From NCBI GenBank assembly GCA_023846275.1, contig CM043868.1:13425755-13489754 (forward strand): a stretch of DNA of 64,000 nt. The letters run 5' to 3'. Positions 1-11,021 of this stretch are shown here, piece after piece (the first letter of the stretch is position 1; the number at the start of each line of letters is the position of its first letter). Source of the DNA: Vanilla planifolia (lineage: Eukaryota > Streptophyta > Magnoliopsida > Asparagales > Orchidaceae). The translations under genes were made by a program, and so were the position numbers. The notes below the pieces were generated by a model. It was not told the origin of the DNA and made no database searches. It saw only the letters and a program-made list of their open reading frames with translations.

Positions 1-1635
1 CTAGACCTAGATGCTGCTTTCATGAAACAAGGCTGCTCGGTCAAGGAATGATCCAAGGGGCGTTTTTGCAAAATCAAAAGAATGCACACTTACTGAGGAA
101 AGTAGTTGTCAACTGTTCACATACATCTAAGGATAGAATGCAATCCCTAGGTCATCCAATTGTGGATAAAAGAAAAAACTACTGTGAACAAACCACACCA
201 AAAATTCCATCGACAATTGGGAGAGAACCTTCTATCATGTACTAGCCATTTTAAATCAGGATTATGCATAGCTGTCTGCAAGAGGTGGAGGGTAACTATA
301 TATATCTTATTCAAATAAATTTCATGTGCAAGACATGAAGGTTTTCTAGTTAAGAAGATCACATCAAAGTTGCAACAGAGAAGGTAAAAGAAACAACAAA
401 TTAGGTCCAAATGTTTTCATTTCTTCGTATTGATTGCTCAAAGGTCATTATCTGTTTCGAGTTATGAAGACCAATCAATGCATTGCCAAGCCCAAACCCA
501 ACTCTTTAAATATAGGTTAATGTACTTAATTGGCCTTACTAGTGATGCCTTGATGTTGGAAAGGTGTAATTCATTTAAAATGAGTAGGGTCTTTGTCTAA
601 TATCATCAATGTGGGTCTTGATTATGCCATATAATTTACATTGATGAGAAGAACCCAAGACAAATTGGAATTTGTTTGAACTTCACTTGGCTTAGTTGGG
701 GGAGTGGCCCCACTCAAGTTGAAGCGGTGTCAACCTTGACATCATTGGATATTGAATAAACTAATAATGATGTGCAGCTATAATTCAATTTGAAAATCTT
801 ACAAACCTTAACCTAGTTGTCAATGATTCAATTGATGGCTCAACTAATATTTTTTGGGGTCTAGCCTAAGTGATGTTGACCTAAATCTTATTAAACTTGA
901 TTAAACTCTTAGTCCTTGGTCCACTAATAACTGGAAGGGGAGTAATAATGTAGTAAACCGTGGCAGCTTTGTTGAATAGTGATGTCGTAAACCTTATTCC
1001 TTTCAATGGTGAAGTAGTTCACGAGGCATTCATACAATTGGTCCATGAATCTTCAAAATACAAAACAAGCTACATTAAGGTGATAATTGAGCTAATCCAA
1101 TAGTTGCTATCTAGCTTTTTCTTTAATTATTGTATTTTCATAGTTCATTATGGATTTTAATGAGTCATATAAACTCTCAAGATTTTTTATTTATTTTTTC
1201 AAATTTTATTTTTTTATTCAGAATGGAATTTTCTGTTATTTTTTTGTCTAAATTTTTCTTTACACTTCCATAAATATGTTCCATGGAATGAAAAATAAAG
1301 AAATAGATTTGATGAAAAGAAAATTCGAAGAGATTTGATGCTTAGAAGAACAAACCTCTGTGCTTAGAGAAGCACACACATGTGTTTAGAAGAGAGGGAC
1401 TTATCTCTCCCATGCATCCATCTTGTCATCATCCCACTACAGAATTTTTATTGTACCCCCCATCCTCCCTTATTTGTCGTTAGAGCAAATCAAGATCAAA
1501 CTGCAGGACTTTTCCTCTTGTCCCCTATACTCCATTGTATCATTAATAATTTAAGCCTTAAGTTAGCATTTACAATAGGTAGAGCAAGAATCCAAATGTG
1601 TCAAGGCTTCTCAATAAAAGGTACTTTTATTGTAT
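1..1635. other. AT-rich stretch without a recognisable gene
   Basis: Read on both strands, this stretch gives only short open frames (about 65-100 codons) with no family resemblance and no splice-framed exon. I looked specifically on the minus strand for the missing kinase exons of the YODA-like gene (catalytic-loop HRD, DFG and APE-type motifs) and saw none. If that gene continues to the left, this is part of its fourth intron. Confidence 0.5.
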
Positions 1636-2181
1636 ATTCATTTCAGTATTATACTTACAGGATGACCTATATTCTAACTTGATTTCATATTTTAAGTTTA
1701 ACCTTGCCTACCATGAAAAGTAACAGGGCATTTTCAATGATGCAAATTGTGAGAAGTATGGCTCCATTGTGACAATAATATGGTTTCCCCAAGATATTGT
1801 CAAATGCAAAAATATTAGAATTTTGGGTATCTTCATACCCCTTCCCAAGAACAGGCACAATGCAAATTAGTACAGTAAAATGAAATTACTAAGCTAAGAG
1901 CCCTGGTGATTCATTTCAGTATTGTACTTACAGGATGACCTATATTCCAACTTGATTTCACATTTTAGGTTTAACCTTGTCTACCATGAAAAGCAGCAGG
2001 ATTTTTTCGATGATGCAAATTGTGAGAAGTATGCTCCATTGTGACAATAATAGGGTTCCCCCAAGATATTGTCAAATTCAAAAATATTAGAATTTTGGAT
2101 ATCTTCATACCCCTTCCCAAGAACAGGCTCAATGCAAATTAGTAAAGTGAAAATGAAATTACTAAGCTAAGAGCACTGGTG
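1636..2181. repeat. Two-copy tandem duplication, 273-bp unit
   Basis: Bases 1636-1908 and 1909-2181 are head-to-tail copies of the same 273-bp segment, starting ATTCATTTCAGTATT and ending near CTGGTG. I count about 18-20 differences, so roughly 93% identity by eye. It contains no gene or transposon protein that I recognise. On the minus strand each copy contains CCTGTAAGTAC, a very good match to a splice donor, but no coding exon joins to it. The copies are diverged enough that this is not a recent assembly artefact. Confidence 0.9.
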
Positions 2182-2824
2182 TAACAAGCCGTTTTATTTG
2201 TTTCAGTTTTCAAATACTTAAGTATAAAAGGCACATCAAACGACCTACTAAAAAACTCTGTTTCTACTAACAAATAACAACTTTTTCATAAGAAACTTTA
2301 AAGCAACATCTTTCATTATGAAGATTTCCAAAATGTAAAATTAACCCCAAGCCAACACTAAATGGTCCTTTTGGTGCTGTAGAATTGTTGATCCTATAAC
2401 CTTGCAGGCAACATGTATACATGCACGTCTTCAACACAACTTGTACCATAACAAATGGAAATTTAACATGAATTTTGCAATATTGCAAGCATTAGCACAA
2501 TGGCCTGCATTACAAATCAAAAATGACAAAATTCTCAGGCTGATAAAAATGTTAAGGAGGATTTATGATGATTCATGGCCTGTTGTACTCAGGAAAACTT
2601 TTAAGGCATGCATTTAATAACATCAGAAAATTCTGCACACAACATAGTAGCAAACACTTAATGGGGAAAATTGCTTTCCATTTTAAACAAATGTTTCAAG
2701 TAAGTACTCTTAAGGGGCCGTAGTTACTCTTAAGGAAGGGTTCAATGCAAGCATTGGCTGAATCCATGAAAGAAAGCATACAACAAAAGATTAATATACG
2801 AGTCTTAATGAGTTTAGAGGGCAT
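2182..2824. other. Unassigned sequence
   Basis: Non-coding as far as I can see; open frames on either strand are under 75 codons and resemble nothing known to me. It lies between the tandem duplication and the first LTR of the copia element and may be host intron. Confidence 0.4.
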
Positions 2825-3160
2825 CCAGATTGCCATCAAAGGCTGAAACATCCATGTTAAAGGCAAACATAAATCTAGTTTAGATAAAAATCAGAGCATA
2901 TAAGTTCACCTCGGGACTAAACCTGATTTCAAGTGGCAAGGCACTAAAACATATTCTTACAAAATGGATGGTGAAAAGGAATAAATCATTTGTATTGATC
3001 TCTATACTAGAACCTTCTAAACTATTCTATAGTTATTTGCCAAACTTGTGGGCTGTCGTATCTTCATGATCCTCCATAATTAGCTTGGGCTGGTGTGCAC
3101 AAACACAGCCGCCTCCAATGAGATAGGACAAAAACCATGACGAGCATGGAAGATAGACGT
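2825..3160 (-). repeat. 3' LTR of copia A (approximate)
   Basis: This segment aligns by eye with 8200-8600. Shared landmarks are CACCTC followed by a TTTCAA/GTGGC-AAGG block, then ACTAGAACCTTCTAAA, then a TATTCTAT...TTATTT block. Mismatches and small gaps are frequent, so the pair is old. The exact ends are not resolved. Confidence 0.65.
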
Positions 3161-3179
3161 TGAAGACATCTTTATGGTA

Positions 3180-3960
3180 TAGGCTTAATTAGAATATCAG
3201 CTAGTTAATTTGAAGTTGTCGTGTCACTCATTTTAAGGTTATTTTTTGTAACCAAGTCTCCAATGAAATGCTAATATATAGTTGTGTGTTTCATATGAGT
3301 CTGGAAAACTGGATTAGCTGCGAAATATACCGTTCCAGTATTGTCATACCAAATTGTGGGAATGTTACTTGGTAAGCTGATTTCAATAGATATTCTATCT
3401 GTAAAACTTCAATAGTGCTGTTCATTGCAGCTTTATATTTCATCTCCACTCTTGATCGAACAACAATAGGTTGCTTCTTGGCCGTCCATGAGATATAGCA
3501 TCTACTAGTAGATTTCCAATCATTAAAGCTTCCAGCTCAATTGGCATCATTATAAGCATGAATCTGCAGCTAAGAAGCCGGCCAAAGAAGAATTCCATGG
3601 TGAGTCGCATGTTTGAGATATTCAATGATTTTGTTTACAGTTGACCAATGCTCTGCAGCTAGTCATTGCATAAATTGATAAACTTTGATACTAAAATTAA
3701 TTTGTAGTTAAGTAATAAAAAGGTGTAATAAAGCTTCAACAATGTTATGATATCCAATAGCATCAAGTAAAGGATCACCAAAGTTGGAAGATAGTTTTGA
3801 TGAAGCTACAATAGGACTAGTAAGAGACTTGCAACCAAGCATTCTAGAATGGAGAAATAGATCAGCAACGTAGTTGGGCTGAGAGATGGATGAATACCTT
3901 TTTCTTCTCTTTGCTCAGCAATGCCAAGAACACGGTGTAAATTCCCATGTCGTTTAAGGA
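3180..3960 (-). mobile_element. Copia A: end of reverse transcriptase and RNase H region
   Basis: On the minus strand the stretch near 3.9-3.7 kb has the copia RT tail pattern (LSQ-NYV-DLL, then a P-V block and a Y-VE/G-AL-L block). The stretch near 3.45-3.2 kb has the RNase H region (EYKA, then W-DN, then HM-KHT). It is decayed and makes no intact protein. Confidence 0.75.
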
Positions 3961-4019
3961 AAACATTTAGCCATGAAGGAAATTAAATAAAAGAATAAGG
4001 ACTACATCATTGCAATGAC

Positions 4020-5990
4020 TGTAATGTCATCATCAATAATTTCAAATATATTACAACAAAAGCATTTTAACAATTTTTAATTGCTCTTATATATTTATTT
4101 TAAAAATATTGTTATCTTTAAATATGTGAGAACATAAATAAAGTATACAATAAAATTTTTAGGTGATTAGATCTAAATCCAAATTCATATCCACTTCTAA
4201 TCTAAAGGTTAGGATCAACTAAAATGTCTTTCCCAAAAGCAAGTAGGCCAAAACTTCATCGGACAACAAGACCTTATCGGCATTAGAGCAAAAAAAACCC
4301 TATACACCAATCCAAAAGAATCAACAATCACTAAGTCAAATGACCCCACACACCAACACAAGTATGTCTATAATATTGAACCAAAATATCTTACAAATCA
4401 CATGACCAAAAAACCCTATAATATGGCCAAAAGAACAACACAAAGCCAAATAATGGGACAAAAACACAAAATAAAAACTTTGTACAATGTAATCTAACAC
4501 AATTATAATTACAAAGAAACACATTAAAGCATAGTTAAAACAATGTAGAAGAGATATGTACTATAGTTCAATGAAATGACCAGCTAATAATCTACAACTT
4601 AGCTCAATGTGTGTATGAATATGAAGAGAGATTATCAAGGATGAGATCAATACTTATAACCCAAAGCCTTGCTCTTTCCATTTCTTTGCAATGATGATTT
4701 TTAAGTTGACTTCTTCAAAAAGCTGTGAAAGAATCATTAACATTTTTTTCCTAAGTTTAGACCCATATATATAATCCAACGACTCTAAATAATCCCCTAC
4801 AACTAAATTAACCTCTCTTAAAAACTAATCAAACTAGCAAATGCAATTTTGAATTGATCATACTGCCCAATTCAAAGATCGTACAAGAACATTACCAATA
4901 TATGCCCATTGTCTAACCTATCAAAATATTGTATGACTAGTTCATTTTACTACTAATAAATGATTGTACTTATACAATAATATATGTGCAAATAACATAA
5001 CTTCTTAATATCCAATTTTTTCATCTCTTGGGTTTTCACAAGATTATATTATACGATAACACTAATTGTCCTTATATGAGACCCTTCGCATTCTTAACTC
5101 CATCTGTAAATCAAGAATCATACTTGTACGAAGCAAATCAACACACTAACTACCTAAGTGCTCAATCACCTCTTTATAATAAGTCATCATATGTGTATGA
5201 TACAAAGCTCATGCATGTACAAGGAAAATCTCTATTCTTAGAAACATTGTACAATACAAACACCTCGTCCAATCCTATAGAAGAATTAATTATACAAATA
5301 TGAAAGGACTATCATATTATATGAAACATTAATTCTAAGCCCCAACTTAAACCTAAAAAACAAAATTGTACTTACACAAAAAGAATATCATATATCTACG
5401 ACCATACTATTTAATCAACTCAACCAATGATCACCTAAGTCCAACTCATTGTCTGATCTAAAAGATAACGAGTCATATTGTATAATAAGACCATCATACA
5501 AGTACGATTAGTACATATTAGCTTATTTAAAGGTTTTATAAGATATTAATGTTTGTCATTATATGCACATGCAAACTTATATTTCTAATATTTGTTAGGA
5601 ATATCCATATGTAAAAAAACATTGATACAATGCATGTCTTAAGCAATTCTAAATAAGAATAAAAATGGATTTGAAAACATTTAACTCTCATACTTAAAAT
5701 ATCACTGAGCTCTAATGTTTTAAGTAAATTATTATAAACCTTGCATTCTATAAGAGCAAAAAAGACTTATAAAAATCTTCTCATTGTCTTGCTCAGGTCT
5801 TGTTTTTTTCTTAGTGATAGTTACAATTAATAGCAAAACATCTACAATAAATTCCTTGTATCGAGTGATCAAATTTTCTAATTATTTAATCTATTTGATT
5901 TTGAAATGCAAGACATACAACAATTAGAAAAAAAAAATATTAACAAAACAACATAATAATTTTGTTGTTATCAAACTAGTGGTATAAGGA
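4020..5990. mobile_element. Foreign insertion of about 2 kb inside copia A, unidentified
   Basis: Copia A's reverse-transcriptase region is interrupted by about 2 kb with no copia resemblance. The insert is extremely AT-rich and contains palindrome-like words such as ATCATACAAGTACGAT (5493-5508), which recur in the LTR-derived sequence farther right. It is probably an LTR or a non-autonomous element. I see no coding domain, and its ends are estimates. Confidence 0.4.
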
Positions 5991-6229
5991 TCAGGGGTTT
6001 AACAATTATATCAACTTATTGTGAACCCTAGAACAGCTAATCAGACCTTATGTTTGCTAACAGTTTTATCTAGATTGTGCTTTAGCTCAAAAATCCATTT
6101 GTAACTGATTAAATTCATTTCCTTATTTGTAAGAGACTAGAGTCAAAGTGTCATTAATTAGAGATGCAAGCATTAAATTTTGTAGTCATAGTTGTATGCC
6201 AATATAGGCCTTTTGCAACATGAGTGTAA

Positions 6230-7330
6230 TTGATTGGAGTAGCAGGGAATGAACCAATAGCAATAAAGCAAGTACATAGAAGGCATCACCAATTGTATCT
6301 TAAAAAAATGCATGGCTTTGACCTTATATCTAGTTTGAACTTAGTATATATGGTTTTAGTCAAAGAAAAACGAAGGAAGCCAAAAGTTTTTAGGAAAGAA
6401 TAGCTACGTTGTCTTTGGTACAGTAAATGATGATTTGTATTGGAGATCTTGTGAAGGTAGTTTATCGATAAGAAAATTTGTTGTATGAAAATCATAAAGC
6501 CAATATTGTGGTGGGAGGTTAGCTCAAGTTAGAAGAATATGACAAAGCTTGATAATCTGTCTATGTTTGGCAGTGCTGTTTTGAGCTTGAGTATAATGGG
6601 CAAGCAACCAATATGAATGCCAAATTGAGTTAGAATTGGAATAATTTTCTAATATTTACAACTATCATCAGATTGGAGTAGCAAAATTTTAAGTTGAAAA
6701 GAAGACTATCATATTTTTAAATTTAAGAAATGCAAACAATACCACATACTTGAAATGTATAGGGTAAAACCAAGTAAAACACATGCAAATATCTATAAAT
6801 GTAATAAAATATGGATGTTCAAAAAGAGGTTAGGAGCTAAACCTCATATGCTGAATAAATGAGTTCAAAATTGCTTGGTGTAGAAATTTGTAGAAGACAA
6901 AAGTAAGAATGACAACAACAACCCAACTAACAAGCTCCACACAAACTAGACGAGAAGTGTCTTGAGTGTATTAAATTGTTATTATCAAGTATGAGTTCCA
7001 ATGTATTTAGAGAGGGGTGACCAAGCTGATCATGCCAAACTGACAATGGAGCAAAGGCTATCGATAAAGGCAAAAGAGTTATTTTGAAATGGTTTGGTTG
7101 AGGAAAGCTGTAGAGTCCATCATCAAACATGTCACAAATGAGCTGTTTTTTTAGTTTGAATATCCTTTACAAAATCTAGGGAGAAACTCAATTTGAACAT
7201 TATTATTAATAGCAAAGTGACTAACATATAACAAATTCTTGATAATGTATATAGTACATGCAGTATGTCATGTAAGGAGAATGTGTGATTTAAATAATTG
7301 GTCCATGTTTTCAATATGTAAACATGAACA
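6230..7330 (-). mobile_element. Copia A: GAG-pre-integrase and integrase region
   Basis: At 6927-7130 the minus strand reads a clear GAG-pre-integrase domain (VWHDQLGHPS, then a CGAC zinc ligand pair). At 6286-6495 it reads the conserved C-terminal part of copia integrase (LKTFGFLRF, then KLDIRSKPCIFLRY). In copia elements the integrase inserts the cDNA into the genome. Parts between these blocks are missing or unreadable. Confidence 0.8.
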
Positions 7331-8075
7331 ATTTTTTATATGAACATTTTCTGAACCAGAAAATTGTGAACTGATGCAAAGATTCTGGAATTCACATGTA
7401 ATGTGATGACAAGCACCTGCATCTGGATACTGAGTTCATGCGAGTGTATTTGTCGTATATGCATTGGGTCGCAAATGCATGGGAGGACATGCAGCAAAAT
7501 TTTGATAGTGGAAGCAGCGAACAGCAAGATGACCAGTACTAGATACCACAGCCATCATAAGATCATCGTCCTTCACCATAGCCTCGTCCTCATCCGTGTT
7601 AAGATAGAGGAAAGGCAAGTTCAACAAGGCAATTTTTGTCCTAGAAATGGAATTATGCACGATATTTGCCAGAGTAGTCAATTCAGTAACTTGATGATAT
7701 AAAGGCTCACGTATAAGGAACAGTGAAATCATCTAATGATATTGAATCAAGCATTGTGGTAGCCATAGAAGCAAGAACAAAAAAGTTTGGACCCAAAACA
7801 ATGAGAAGGCTAAGAACACATGTTGATCAGATATCAGAGCACCAACAGAAGTGGGATTGTGCCTGATGGACTTGGTCTTGGTCTTGGTCTTGTGAATGAA
7901 ATCAACCATGGACATTGAACCCTTCCTAAGTGTGTCAAGTTGGTACTCAAATTGTTGTATTTTGGCTTGAGAAGTGGAAACATAGATGGAGGTTTCCACA
8001 TAACAACAGATGCTCCATGTCCAAGAACTTGAGCAAAACCTAGTGCTGTTAAGAACGAAATTATCCAGCTCAAAA
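7331..8075 (-). mobile_element. Copia A: gag region
   Basis: At 7733-7999 the minus strand reads a gag-like stretch (YVSTSQAKIQQFEYQLDTLR, then GSMSMVDFI-K), the pattern of the UBN2/retrotran gag domain of plant copia elements. It is decayed. Plus-strand open frames here are shadows. Confidence 0.75.
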
Positions 8076-8199
8076 TAAGTTGATATTTATTGGACCAAAA
8101 AATGACATGATTTGATTCACCAGTTTCTTAAATAATTGGTCGTGGAGGCAAGGGTTTCATCAATGAAACCCGCAAGGTCGTGACCTTGAAAGATGGGTA

Positions 8200-8600
8200 A
8201 GAATTGAAAATGCTATAGCAGATGGTTCAATTTACAAAGCATAACATGGAAAGATGATGAATGTTGGCAAATATAGAGATGGAACTGTTGCCATGATCAG
8301 TGCACCTCAGAATTGAGGAAACCCTTTGCCCGGTTTCAACAGTGGCCAAGGATTAAAATATATCCTTAAAAAATTGGAGTGAAGATGAATTACCAAAATG
8401 AATGGCATGGATTTATGCACTAGAACCTTCTAAAGTATTCTATGTTATTTACTTAAACTCTGAACTGTTGTAGCTGCATGGGTCTACATAACCACTTCGG
8501 GCTTATGTGTGCTAATGATATGAACTTCCCTGACCGTCAAGGGCATAAGGCCACAACAGCAGTCATGAACTCTAGGCTGCAGCACGTTTATCAGTTAAGG
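8200..8600 (-). repeat. 5' LTR of copia A (approximate)
   Basis: Counterpart of the LTR at about 2825-3160, with the shared block CACTAGAACCTTCTAAA near 8420. A primer-binding site is not convincing at the inner edge, so the inner boundary is uncertain. Confidence 0.6.
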
Positions 8601-9084
8601 GGTCCAAAGGATGAATGAATGACCCAATAGGTGAGCTTTTTAAGCATCGATGGCATCTTGCTGCCAGGAGTTCACAAATTTAACCTTTCAGCAACCTAAA
8701 CTGCCATTTCTCCAAAGCTGTCCTGTCCTTCGAGGGAAAGTAAATGTAAACGTATCATGACTTCTTGGCACTTGGCAGGCTTCGTCAGGTTCAAAAGCAA
8801 AGTCACGCAATAGCTACCACATTCAAATTATTATTGAACTTCCATTCCCCTTTGCATGTAATTTGCGGTGCAGTTGGTGATGACAGTTGTCTATAGATGT
8901 GGGAATCGTTTTTTTTTAATTTTTATCCATCTTTTCATTTTAAAAGGATCAGGAAACAATTCCATAAGATGCATCCATGCAGAAATAAACCATAAATACA
9001 TTAACGAGCAACACATTGATGCTAGATGAATGCCTTAAAGAAAATAAGAATATATCAAACAAAAATACTTCTATGTGGTTTTAC
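8601..9084 (-). other. Start of intron 4 of the YODA-like gene
   Basis: This begins with the donor GTAAAACC (minus strand, GT at 9084-9083) just after exon 4 and runs leftward. It has no exon, and its right part is slightly less AT-rich than the surroundings. The acceptor of this intron is not in the window, so the intron is more than 9 kb long if the gene is intact. Confidence 0.6.
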
Positions 9085-9147
9085 CATTTCACATCCATAG
9101 TACTGCACAATATTCTTATGCCGTAGCTGACGCAAAAGAGATATTTC
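9085..9147 (-). CDS. YODA-like MAPKKK, coding exon 4
   Basis: A 63-nt exon of 21 codons (residues 451-471), starting after the acceptor ...CTCACAG and ending at ATG|GTAAAA. It encodes EISLLRQLRHKNIVQYYGCE plus M. The first Glu is the helix-C glutamate that pairs with the catalytic Lys, and NIVQYYG is a strong MAPKKK signature. In known YODA proteins the next residues are the VDDKLYIYLEY segment. The phase-0 junction here matches that break, but the following exon is absent from the 9 kb to the left. The Cys-Glu-Met ending differs from the Ser-Glu-Thr I recall for most relatives. Confidence 0.93.
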
Positions 9148-9248
9148 CTGTGAGAAGAGAAGCAAAATTTTCATATGGTAGAGTCGACATGGAATAACCT
9201 GCAGCAATTTGTAGTGAATGGAAATCTTGTAGAATAAAAGGGCCTCAC

Positions 9249-9336
9249 TTGGCCTAATTGCTTGGCACTTTCTTTTGACTTGGCATCATCCAGAAAGAGT
9301 GTGACTTCTTTCATTGCACACATTTCACCGCTTTCA
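9249..9336 (-). CDS. YODA-like MAPKKK, coding exon 3
   Basis: An 88-nt exon bounded by acceptor ...TATGTAG and donor GTGAGG. It completes the split Ser codon and reads ESGEMCAMKEVTLFLDD and onward to QLGQ (residues 421-450). Lys430 in CAMKEV is the ATP-binding lysine of the kinase. The sequence matches the YODA/MAPKKK family almost word for word. Phase 2 in and phase 0 out fit exons 2 and 4. Confidence 0.95.
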
Positions 9337-9590
9337 CTACATAATAATACAGTTAATAGTATGTCCATGTATCAAATAACCAACAACTGTATATAAAAAG
9401 GAACAGCTTATAAATCCTCACGCACAATATAAAAAGGTCTGCACACCAATGTAAATGCATAACTGCACACTCTTCAATGATAAACCCATAAAAGAAATGA
9501 ATTAATGCATACAGAGAATCACAATGAGGTGAAACATAAGTATAATGATATAAAATCCACATTCACAAAAACAATTATAAATTAAAATAC

Positions 9591-10334
9591 CTGTTAAATC
9601 CTACATAAACATGTCCAAATGTTCCCCTCCCAATGAGCCTTCCCTTCTTCCAGCGCGAACCAGGACTATGGGGATTATCTGATCTCCCAGGACTCCGAGG
9701 TATAGAAATGCTAGACTGCATTTGTATGTTAGTAGGAGAAAATGGAGAGCCACTGGAAATATTGATTGATGGAAGTGGCAAGCGGTGGCTTCGCTTCTTT
9801 CCTTCTTCAGGGCGACTAGTAGGTGATTCTGGTGCTGTACCACAAGCCCTTGGATGGAGAGGAGAGACAGCTCCACTATTTATTCTGGAGCTAGGGCCAG
9901 GACTGGTCATTCTAGGGCTATATATCGGAGAACATTCTGGGCTACCTCTGCTATGTTGCCAAAATAATTGGCCCAGCATTTCTCCTCCCATTGAGTTATG
10001 CCCTGAAGTCTGCCCAGAACCAGGGCTAGAGCACTGCCCAGAACCAGTAAAAGTAACATCTGGGTAAGGCTTTGATGCCCAAAACGCATTGGTGGGGATC
10101 TGTTCAGGAAAAACACCTCTTATTGGGCTTCTTGAGGGACTGGACATTGAACTATCTGGAGCACTCCCAAAAGCACCATTGTAAGGGCCATGTATGTTAG
10201 TTTGTTGGCTGCCAGCAGCTCCACGGTTCGATGAAACAGACAGAAGTTGATTGTCAACCACAGAACTCGCCGGTTTTGAAGTTCCCATTGAACTCTTCTG
10301 CACAATCACTGGAGATTGGTCTCTATGCAGCCCA
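9591..10334 (-). CDS. YODA-like MAPKKK, coding exon 2
   Basis: A 744-nt exon covering residues 173-421, from acceptor ...CTGTGAAG (AG at 10,336-10,335) to donor GTATTTTA. It encodes the Ser/Pro/Gly-rich regulatory N-terminus, with typical YODA words: SAPDSSMSSPSRSPIRG, KPYPDV, GSGQCSSPGSGQTSGHNSMGG, QLFWQHSRGSPECSP, SPRMTSPGPSSR and AVSPLHPRA. It then enters the kinase domain at SRWKKGRLIGRGTFGHVYVG, with the Gly-rich loop G408-x-G410-x-x-G413 and V415. In Arabidopsis this N-terminal region restrains kinase activity and carries phosphorylation sites. The long antisense open frame in this exon is a composition shadow. Confidence 0.95.
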
Positions 10335-10469
10335 CTTCACAGATAAAATAGCATGAGTCAAAAAAACACATCTTAGAAAAAGCAGTATGAGATATCTAGA
10401 ATCTACCCACCAGTGGCAATGTTTCCTTATCAAAATATAGAAAGCATAGCAGAATAGTTAGCTACACAC

Positions 10470-10987
10470 CTAATTCCTCTATCATAATCAATCCCATTAC
10501 GAATGCGAGAATCAGCTGCCTCTTCACTATCAATGGAGCAGTTACTTGAGACAGATGCAGTTGCCAAATCTCCATCAGTATCTGCCATTTCTGGTCTTCT
10601 TGGAATATGAACAGGCTTTGGTATTGGCAAATGCAGCAGTGGTTTCCCACGCTTCTCCAGTATTGGCTTTGAGATAGTTATTCCCGAGGTTGTCCGACAT
10701 ATGCCCTGTTGAAGACTAGGAAGTGGAAGTGGTTGAGCAATAAGTCTATCTGCAAAACTTTGACAACGTGAAACCTGAGTAGAAGGAGACGTTGACCTTG
10801 ACTCTGCTCTAGACAGAGAACCCTTCTCAGAAATAATGTCACTCGTACGCCGACGGTTTCCACTGGACTTAACAGTACCTTTCTGCTCACTTGAACTAAT
10901 AAACCTATGCAATGTATCTATAAAGTTTTCCTTGGTAGTTTTCTTCTTAATATCTTTAGAGGAAGACTTTCCCCACCATGATGGCAT
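10470..10987 (-). CDS. YODA-like MAPKKK, coding exon 1 with start codon
   Basis: This exon starts at ATG 10,987-10,985, chosen because the product opens MPSWWGKSSSK, the conserved YODA N-terminus. An in-frame ATG 18 codons upstream would add residues not seen in the family and lies beyond a likely acceptor. It reads 172 codons plus two bases, with the family words KKKTTKENFIDTLHRFIS, SPSTQVSRCQSFADR, QPLPLP, LHLPIPKP and DGDLATASVSS. It ends ATTAG|GTGTGT and joins exon 2 as ...DYDRGIS-GLHRDQSPVIVQKSS. No defect is visible. Confidence 0.94.
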
Positions 10988-11021
10988 CTTGAGTACAATA
11001 AGTTGATGTTGGTAAATTCTT
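10988..11021 (-). other. Inferred end of the 5' UTR before the YODA-like start codon
   Basis: The minus strand has a possible acceptor ...GGAAATTGATATCAG (AG at 11,023-11,022), preceded by a T-rich run and placed 34 bases before the ATG. A second candidate AG lies directly before the ATG. I chose the first because of the pyrimidine-rich run upstream. cDNA would decide. Confidence 0.4.

Larger units (their letters stand above)
2825..8600 (-). mobile_element. Ty1/copia LTR retrotransposon A, decayed, with nested insertion
   Basis: This is a minus-strand copia element recognised by its domain order. Reading from high to low coordinates I see gag (about 8.07-7.33 kb), the GAG-pre-integrase segment with its WH-LGHP signature (about 7.13-6.93 kb), the integrase C-terminal region (about 6.5-6.29 kb), the C-terminal part of the reverse transcriptase (about 3.9-3.7 kb) and the RNase H region (about 3.5-3.18 kb). 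Diverged LTR sequences lie at both ends. It is broken in many places and split by about 2 kb of unrelated sequence. The strong LTR divergence implies an old insertion. It lies downstream of exon 4 of the YODA-like gene, in the same orientation, so it probably sits in an intron. Confidence 0.85.

Noticed and set aside
7403-7702. 99-codon plus-strand frame
   Set aside because: Antisense shadow of copia A gag-region sequence on the minus strand.
1-9084. Search for the remaining YODA kinase exons
   Set aside because: No HRD, DFG, APE or VDDKLYIYLEY-like coding stretch is visible on the minus strand; the region is retroelement and AT-rich DNA.
9633-10067. 144-codon open frame on the plus strand
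   Set aside because: It lies fully antisense to exon 2 of the YODA-like gene and follows from that exon's Ser/Pro/Gly-rich codon content; no family resemblance of its own.
9601-10305. Several other minus-strand frames of 60-90 codons overlapping YODA-like exon 2
   Set aside because: Out-of-frame shadows of the conserved reading; only the frame containing the YODA words and the kinase Gly-rich loop is supported.
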